Shown here one piece after another: positions 59,297-64,000 of a DNA stretch of 64,000 nucleotides. The DNA is from Stenotrophomonas maltophilia (GTDB lineage: Bacteria; Pseudomonadota; Gammaproteobacteria; Xanthomonadales; Xanthomonadaceae): assembly GCF_006970445.1 (NCBI RefSeq), contig NZ_CP033877.1, forward strand, positions 3,790,750 to 3,854,749, in the 5' to 3' direction. The notes below the pieces were generated by a model. It ran no database searches and was not told the origin of the DNA. It saw only the letters and a list, made by a program, of their open reading frames with translations. A program made the position numbers and the translations under genes. Each line of letters begins with the position of its first letter. Positions within the stretch are counted from its first letter, which is position 1.

Positions 59297-59614
59297 TGAC
59301 GTGCTCGAAGGCGCCTTGCCAAGGGGGAGACTGCAGGGTGTTCAGACACCACGACAGTGCCGAAAGTTGCCGGGTTTGTCACCCGGCCGCGCTCGGTGGA
59401 AAACCAGCCTAGCGGGGCCGGTGTAGCAAATTGTGAATGGCTGAAGAGCGGCGCACCCAGCGGCGCCGTCTGTCCGGTTGCAGAGGGCATGGGGTTGCAA
59501 GCCCCCTGAGTCAGGGGGCGGCCGCGAAGCGGCGGGGGTGTGGGTGGTGGTAAGCCGGGGCCCACGGTGTGCGCAGCGCAGCGTGGAAAGCGGTAGCGCG
59601 CATCGCGCAACCGC
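59297..59614. other. 318-bp gap between prc and lipA with short hairpins
   Basis: The prc promoter region lies here. Near the lipA end are GCCCCCTGA-G-TCAGGGGGC (59501-59519), GCCGC-gaa-GCGGC (59521-59533) and a GTAGCGCGC-AT-CGCGC hairpin (from 59593) flanked by GGTAAGC/GCTTACC. No gene is visible. Confidence 0.55.
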
Positions 59615-60625
59615 TTACCGGACCCCTGCGCCCTTGGCCTGGACGTCGGCGTGGTACGACGAGCGCACCATCGGGCCGGACGCCACGTGGCTGAAGCCCA
59701 GCTCGTAGCCGTAGTCTTCCAGCGCCTTGTAGTCCTCGGGGGTCCAGTACTTCAGCACCGGGTGGTGGTGCGCGGTCGGCTGCAGGTACTGGCCGATGGT
59801 GATCATGTCCACGTCGTGCGCGCGCAGGTCGCGCATGGTGGCCTTGATCTGTTCGAACTCTTCGCCCAGGCCCAGCATGATGCCGCTCTTGGTCGGCACG
59901 TCCGGGTGCTGCGCCTTGAAGTTCTTCAGCAGGTTCAGCGACCACTGGTAGTCCGCGCCCGGGCGCACGTTGCGGTACAGGTCCGGCACGGTTTCGATGT
60001 TGTGGTTGAACACATCCGGCGGGTTCTGCGCCAGGATCTCCAGCGCGCGCTCCATGCGGCCCTTGCCGCGGAAGTCCGGGGTCAGCACTTCGATGCGGGT
60101 GCCCGGCGACTTCGCGCGGATGGCACTGATGCAGTCGACGAAGTGCTGGGCACCACCATCGCGCAGGTCATCGCGGTCGACGCTGGTCACCACCACGTAC
60201 TTCAGGCCCATGTCGGCCACGGTCTGGCCGAGGCTGGCCGGCTCGTTGGCATCCGGCGGCTTCGGGCGGCCGTGGGCCACGTCGCAGAACGAGCAGCGGC
60301 GGGTGCAGACCTCGCCGAGGATCATGAAGGTGGCGGTGCCATGGCCGAAGCACTCGTGGATGTTCGGGCAGCTGGCCTCCTCGCACACCGTCACCAGGCG
60401 GTTCTCGCGCAGCTTGGCCTTCAGGTTCTGCACGGCATTGCCCGAAGGAATGCGCACGCGGATCCAGGACGGCTTGCGCAGCACCGGCGCGTCGGCGAAC
60501 TGCACCGGCGAACGGTTGATCTTGTCACCGCCCAGCTGTTTGACCCCGGCCTGCAACGGCGCGGCGGACGGGGAATCGCCCTGCACGATCTGCAGGGGAA
60601 TGGAACGAGCGGTGGTTTCAGTCAT
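59615..60625 (-). CDS. lipA: lipoyl synthase
   Basis: This 336-residue radical-SAM enzyme inserts two sulfurs into protein-bound octanoate. Both iron-sulfur motifs are visible. [12 protein letters not shown] is the auxiliary cluster that donates sulfur, and CTRRCSFC is the radical SAM cluster. The distal conserved Ser is in the RSSYHAD end segment. ATG 60625 is the family start. The gene is the third of ybeD-lipB-lipA, 18 bp after lipB. Confidence 0.97.
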   Translation of the reverse strand: MTETTARSIPLQIVQGDSPSAAPLQAGVKQLGGDKINRSPVQFADAPVLRKPSWIRVRIPSGNAVQNLKAKLRENRLVTVCEEASCPNIHECFGHGTATFMILGEVCTRRCSFCDVAHGRPKPPDANEPASLGQTVADMGLKYVVVTSVDRDDLRDGGAQHFVDCISAIRAKSPGTRIEVLTPDFRGKGRMERALEILAQNPPDVFNHNIETVPDLYRNVRPGADYQWSLNLLKNFKAQHPDVPTKSGIMLGLGEEFEQIKATMRDLRAHDVDMITIGQYLQPTAHHHPVLKYWTPEDYKALEDYGYELGFSHVASGPMVRSSYHADVQAKGAGVR

Positions 60626-60643
60626 GGCAGTTCCGGGGGGCGG

Positions 60644-61354
60644 TCAGGCGGCCGCAGAAAGATCGGGCAGTTCCGGCGTGTGCTGCAGCAGCAGGCCGAA
60701 CTGGCGGGCCAGGTGGTCCAGCAGCACCGGCTTGACGGCATCCATCCCGGAGGGGCCGCCCAAGTCTACCACCGAGGTCACCTGCAACCCCTGATAGCCA
60801 CAGGGGTTGATGCGGTGGAAGGGTTCCAGGTCCATGGCCACGTTGAAGGCCAGGCCATGGAAGGTGCAGCCGCGGCGCACGCGTATGCCGAGCGCGGCGA
60901 TCTTGGCGCCACCGACGTAGACGCCAGGGGCGCCCTCGCGGCGTTCGGCGCCGATGTTCCACTCGGCCAGGGTATCGATGAGCGCCTGCTCGATGCGGCA
61001 CACGTAGTCGCGCACACCGATGCCCAGCCGCGGCAGGCGCAGCAATGGATAGACCACGATCTGGCCGGGGCCGTGATAGGTCACCTGGCCGCCGCGGTCC
61101 ACGTGCAGCACGGGAATGTCGCCCGGCGCCAGCACATGCTCATCCTTGCCGGCCTGGCCCAGGGTGAACACGGGATCGTGCTCGACCACCCACAGCTCGT
61201 CGGCATCGGCGTCGCTGCGCTGGTCGGTGAAGCGCTGCATGGCGCGCCACACCGGCTCATAGGCCTGGCGGCCCAGGTCACGGACCACCGCCGGACGCGG
61301 CGCGCGGTCTTCCGGGGCGGCTTCGGCCGGGCAGTTGTCGGCTACAGCGTCCAC
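60644..61354 (-). CDS. lipB: octanoyl-ACP:protein octanoyltransferase
   Basis: This 236-residue enzyme moves octanoate from ACP to lipoyl domains, the step before Lip[19 protein letters not shown] is the LipB signature. The catalytic Lys is in [12 protein letters not shown] and the Cys in [10 protein letters not shown]. The open frame starts at GTG 61354, which overlaps the ybeD stop by 13 bp. A slightly later start cannot be excluded because the first 20 residues are not conserved. Confidence 0.94.
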   Translation of the reverse strand: MDAVADNCPAEAAPEDRAPRPAVVRDLGRQAYEPVWRAMQRFTDQRSDADADELWVVEHDPVFTLGQAGKDEHVLAPGDIPVLHVDRGGQVTYHGPGQIVVYPLLRLPRLGIGVRDYVCRIEQALIDTLAEWNIGAERREGAPGVYVGGAKIAALGIRVRRGCTFHGLAFNVAMDLEPFHRINPCGYQGLQVTSVVDLGGPSGMDAVKPVLLDHLARQFGLLLQHTPELPDLSAAA

Positions 61355-61620
61355 TTCACTTCCGGGTGGTCACGCAGTGCCTGGTGGGCCAGGTCGTACT
61401 GTTCGCGGCTGTCGGCCTTGAACACGATGCGGACGGACACGTACTTGCCGTTGGACGAGTGCTTCCAGCTGATGCGTTCGTTCACCACATCGATGCCGGC
61501 AGCCAGCAGCAGGCGGGGAAGCTCATGCTCCAGGCCGCGGTTGGCCGGGCCCATGGCACTGAGCTCGAACTGGCCGGGGAACTGGAAGCCGTGGTCGGGG
61601 TTGTCGGACTTGATTTCCAT
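61342..61620 (-). CDS. ybeD: YbeD/DUF493 family protein
   Basis: This 92-residue protein has a ferredoxin-like fold similar to an ACT domain. [13 protein letters not shown] and [33 protein letters not shown] are typical of the DUF493/YbeD family, which sits before lipB in many proteobacteria. Its function is not established, though a link to lipoate synthesis is often suggested by context. ATG 61620 is the family start. The stop overlaps the lipB GTG. Confidence 0.92.
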   Translation of the reverse strand: MEIKSDNPDHGFQFPGQFELSAMGPANRGLEHELPRLLLAAGIDVVNERISWKHSSNGKYVSVRIVFKADSREQYDLAHQALRDHPEVKWTL

Positions 61621-61957
61621 GGCCCCATTATCGGGCCGCAGGGCAACAAACCCAAGAGTATTCATCAACGTCAAAGACGGCACCGGCGGTCTGCTGCGTT
61701 GCAGGCGGCCCCAAAGCGGGGGCCGAAAGTCCAACGACAGCTGACTGCATTCTCCTGTCCCGCACTGGCCCCGGCATCGTACGGGCGGCCTGCGATCGCC
61801 TTCACGCCAGGCCCGCAGCGCGTACGCGAGTAACGAATTGTGTCTGCCGGACAATGTTGTTTTCGGAACAGACAAGTGATCCGAACGCGCTCGTTCCGAC
61901 GCGCGGGCACGAGTACCGTAGCGTTGCAGAAAACGACAGAAAACCGCCCCCTTCCCC
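61621..61957. other. 337-bp divergent promoter region
   Basis: This gap lies between the divergent ybeD operon and lpxR-like gene. It holds a GC-rich half near ybeD and an AT-richer patch (61835-61945) before lpxR, which suits the promoter. CGGCCCC-AAAG-CGGGGGCCG near 61705-61724 is a small hairpin. No gene is seen. Confidence 0.5.
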
Positions 61958-63031
61958 ATGAGCATCCCATCCATGCGTAGTGTCGCAGCCCTCGGGCTGG
62001 CCGGCCTGCTGGCCTCTGCCCTCCCGCTTGCCGCCCAGGCGGCCGAACAGTGTGGCCCCGACGCCATGCGCGACCACCCGCCGCAGATCAATTTCCGCGT
62101 CGACAACGACCTGTTCGGTGGCCGCCACCAGGACCAGGGCTATACCAACGGCGCGCAGCTGACCCTGGTCTCGCCGAATCTGGTCGACTACACCGACGAC
62201 CCCTGCCTGCCCCGCATGGCGCGCTGGGTGAACCAGTACCTGGAAGGCTTGCACCCGGGCAGGTTCGAACAGCAGAACATGATCTTCAGCATCGGCCAGG
62301 GCATCTTCACCCCCACCGACCCGACCCGCCGCGACCTGATCGAGGACGACCGGCCCTACGCCGGCGTGCTGCTGGCCAGCTTCGGCTTCAACGCGCGCAG
62401 CGGCGACCGCCTGCAGACCACCCAGCTGGCCGTGGGTGTGGTCGGCCCCTGGGCACAGGGCAAGCAGGTGCAGGACGCGGTGCACAACATCCTGGGCGAC
62501 AAGAAGTTCGAGGGCTGGGACAACCAGCTGCACAACGAACCGGTGTTCATGCTGACCCACGAGCGCATGCGGCGCTGGCCGGCCGATGCCAGCGTCAATG
62601 CCGGCGGTTGGGGCTGGGATGCGATCAGCCACTACGGCGGTGCGATCGGCAACCTGGAAACCAAGGCCAATGCCGGTGGTGAAGTGCGCTTCGGCTGGAA
62701 GCTGCCCGACGACTTCGGCAGCACGCCGCTGCGTCCGGCCGGTGAAAACACCGCACCGACCCGCGGTGGCCGCCCCAGTGGCTGGTCGTGGCACCTGTTC
62801 GTGACCACCGACGCGGCGTGGATGATTCGCGACATCACCCTGGACGGCAACACGTTCCGCAGCAGCCACAGCGTGGACAAGCGCCACGTGGTGGCCCAGG
62901 GCGGCTACGGCATCGCCGTGATGCGCGGGCGCTGGAAATTCGCGATGGCGCGTTACCACAGCACCCGCGAATTCGATGGACAGCGCCAATCGCCCGTGTT
63001 CGGCAGCTTCACCATCAGCCGCTCGCTGTAA
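61958..63031 (+). CDS. lpxR: lipid A 3'-O-deacylase LpxR-like (DUF2219)
   Basis: This 357-residue outer-membrane beta-barrel protein has a signal peptide (about residues 1-28). The N-terminal INFRVDNDLFGGRHQDQGYTNG carries the Asn-Asp pair (N50, D51) and Thr (T63) that serve calcium binding and catalysis in Salmonella LpxR. WGWDAISHYGGAIGNLETKANAGGEVRFGW provides the catalytic His and conserved Glu. Such enzymes remove the 3' acyl chains from lipid A and alter immune recognition. It ends with a tandem SMAG array. Confidence 0.85.
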   Translation: MSIPSMRSVAALGLAGLLASALPLAAQAAEQCGPDAMRDHPPQINFRVDNDLFGGRHQDQGYTNGAQLTLVSPNLVDYTDDPCLPRMARWVNQYLEGLHPGRFEQQNMIFSIGQGIFTPTDPTRRDLIEDDRPYAGVLLASFGFNARSGDRLQTTQLAVGVVGPWAQGKQVQDAVHNILGDKKFEGWDNQLHNEPVFMLTHERMRRWPADASVNAGGWGWDAISHYGGAIGNLETKANAGGEVRFGWKLPDDFGSTPLRPAGENTAPTRGGRPSGWSWHLFVTTDAAWMIRDITLDGNTFRSSHSVDKRHVVAQGGYGIAVMRGRWKFAMARYHSTREFDGQRQSPVFGSFTISRSL

Positions 63032-63044
63032 GCGAGGGGCTGAG

Positions 63045-63214
63045 GTAGTGCCGGCCGCTGGCCGGCTGTTGGCACATCCGGATGGGTTCATGGGGTGCCG
63101 GCCAGCGGCCGGCACTACCCACATCCGTATGGGTTCATGGGGAGCCGGCCAGCGGCCGGCACTACCCACATCCGGATGGGTTCATGGGGTGCCGGCCAGC
63201 GGCCGGCACTACCC
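63045..63214. repeat. SMAG plus copy and 47-bp tandem array with three minus copies
   Basis: A plus GTAGTGCCGGCC element (63045-63066) faces three units of exactly 47 bp (63074-63120, 63121-63167, 63168-63214). Each unit is ACATCCGGATGGGTTCATGG plus a minus-strand SMAG palindrome (63096-63118, 63143-63165, 63190-63212). A fourth unit starts (ACATCCGGACGG) and is cut off. Confidence 0.88.
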
Positions 63215-63245
63215 ACATCCGGACGGAACCGGCATCCCAGAACAG

Positions 63246-63271
63246 AAAAGGCCGGCATGCGCCGGCCTTTT
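63246..63271. terminator. bidirectional intrinsic terminator
   Basis: AAAAGGCCGGC pairs with GCCGGCCTTTT around ATGC. It has A and T runs on both sides and lies between convergent genes, so it can serve both the lpxR-like and the carboxypeptidase transcripts. Confidence 0.88.
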
Positions 63272-63294
63272 CGTTCACCCCGCCGAGGCGTGGA

Positions 63295-64000
63295 TCATTC
63301 CGATTCCCACCACATCCAGAAGCTGTCCCACAGGCGCTTGAAGAAGCCGGCCTGCTCGACGGCGGCCACGGCCACCAGCGGTGCCTCGGCGATGACCTTG
63401 CCATCCAGGGTGACCTTCACGGTGCCGATCTGCTGCCCGGCGGTGAACGGTGCTTCCAGGGTCTTGGGCACGTCGATGCTCGGCTTCAGGTCGTTGTAGC
63501 GGCCGCGCGGCACGCTCACCAGCATCGGCTGGGCCACGCCCAGCTGCACCTTGTCGGTGGTGCCCTTCCAGACCTTGTGCTCGGCCACGGCCTTGCCCGG
63601 CTCGTACAGGCGGTGGGTCTCGAAGAAGCGGAAGCCCCAGTTCAGCAGGGCCAGGCTGTCGTCGGCACGCTGCTTCTCCGACGAACCACCCAGCACCACG
63701 GCGATCAGGCGCTGGTCACCACGCTGGGCCGAGCTCATCAGGCAGTAGCCGGCTTCGGAAGTGTGGCCGGTCTTGATGCCGTCCACGCTGCCATCGCGCC
63801 ACAGCAGCAGGTTGCGGTTCGGCTGCTTGATGTTGCCGACCTGGAATTCCTTGATCTTGTTGTACGCGTAGGTTTCCGGGTAATCACGCACCATCGCGCG
63901 GCCCAGCAGCGCCAGGTCGTAGGCGGTGCTGTGGTGGCCTTCGGCGGTCAGGCCGTGGGCGTTGACGAAGTGCGAGTCCTTCATGCCGATCTTGGCGGCG
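63295..64000 (-). CDS. dacC: D-alanyl-D-alanine carboxypeptidase, PBP5/6 type, C-terminal part
   Basis: The frame is open to the window edge, so the N-terminus with the SxxK and SxN motifs lies outside. The visible 235 residues start within AAKIGMKDSHFVNAHGL. The third active-site motif is in SVDGIKTGHTSEAGYCL (KTG). The C-terminal PBP5 beta domain follows (KVQLGVAQPMLVSVPRGRYNDLK). An amphipathic tail (GFFKRLWDSFWMWW) anchors the protein to the inner membrane. It trims pentapeptides in peptidoglycan. The dacA or dacC name is by family only. Confidence 0.92.
   Translation of the reverse strand, partial: AAKIGMKDSHFVNAHGLTAEGHHSTAYDLALLGRAMVRDYPETYAYNKIKEFQVGNIKQPNRNLLLWRDGSVDGIKTGHTSEAGYCLMSSAQRGDQRLIAVVLGGSSEKQRADDSLALLNWGFRFFETHRLYEPGKAVAEHKVWKGTTDKVQLGVAQPMLVSVPRGRYNDLKPSIDVPKTLEAPFTAGQQIGTVKVTLDGKVIAEAPLVAVAAVEQAGFFKRLWDSFWMWWESE

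Noticed and set aside
63074..63214. Possible CRISPR array (regular 47-bp repeat)
   Set aside because: Both the hairpin and the spacer part are nearly identical in each unit, so there are no unique spacers. No cas genes are present. It is a tandem SMAG array.
1..64000. tRNA, rRNA, riboswitch, prophage or genomic island
   Set aside because: No cloverleaf, ribosomal or known riboswitch sequence was recognised by eye. No integrase, phage or plasmid gene is present, and base composition stays high in GC throughout. A tRNAscan-SE and Rfam search would be decisive for small RNAs.

Overview
The window is chromosomal DNA of a Xanthomonadaceae gammaproteobacterium, almost certainly Stenotrophomonas of the S. 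maltophilia complex. The evidence is uniformly high GC, many TonB-dependent receptors, a Xanthomonas-type N-acetylglucosamine locus, and dozens of short GTAG-headed palindromes between genes that match the SMAG repeats described for S. maltophilia. I found 56 protein genes, two of them cut by the window edges. I saw no tRNA, rRNA, CRISPR array, insertion sequence, integrase or prophage, and no stretch of clearly foreign base composition. Most of the window is conserved core genome with repeat-rich spacers.

Layout. 1-9130: end of a TetR regulator, a LysR regulator divergent from a zinc alcohol dehydrogenase, NnrS, gshA, a VIT/CCC1-type transporter overlapping an AraC regulator, a 620 bp repeat island, a periplasmic metallo-hydrolase of the methyl parathion hydrolase type, and engB. 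9287-14674: cytochrome c4, two tandem dsbA genes (one soluble, one a lipoprotein), an EEP-fold hydrolase, an exporter/Lrp divergent pair and an M23 peptidase. 14860-21681: a siderophore receptor behind a Fur-box-like palindrome, a second TonB receptor and two exbD genes. 21845-28156: soluble lytic transglycosylase, cca, and small genes. 28315-31341: a 1008-residue autotransporter.

31741-44072 is a complete N-acetylglucosamine/chito-oligosaccharide foraging locus. The leftward operon nagP-nagR-nagB-nagA-nagX has almost no gaps. The rightward genes are a glucokinase-family kinase, a TonB-dependent receptor and a GH20 hexosaminidase. Two CG-centred palindromes in the divergent promoter are probable NagR operators. 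In this scheme the receptor imports oligomers across the outer membrane, the hexosaminidase trims them, NagP imports GlcNAc, the kinase phosphorylates it, and NagA and NagB convert it to fructose-6-phosphate.

44210-57118 carries VanZ, a MidA-type methyltransferase, pteridine reductase facing folK, an Anbu proteasome-like protease, a three-gene histidine kinase/response regulator operon, a BON protein, an oxidoreductase, a short 6-phosphogluconate dehydrogenase and two envelope proteins of unknown role. 57119-64000 has the tail-specific protease Prc, the ybeD-lipB-lipA operon, an LpxR-like lipid A deacylase and the end of a D-Ala-D-Ala carboxypeptidase.

The most novel signal is non-coding. 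Three copies of a ~200 bp composite palindrome (two at 6841-7342, one at 53743-53960) share a gapless 52-nt core holding two hairpins with TCCA/TCCT loops. The core is clamped by a 23-25 bp perfect stem. The stems differ between copies by compensatory changes, so structure appears conserved over sequence. A second notable signal is a 169-bp duplication at 47921-48258 that copied the tails of two convergent genes together with their SMAG pair.
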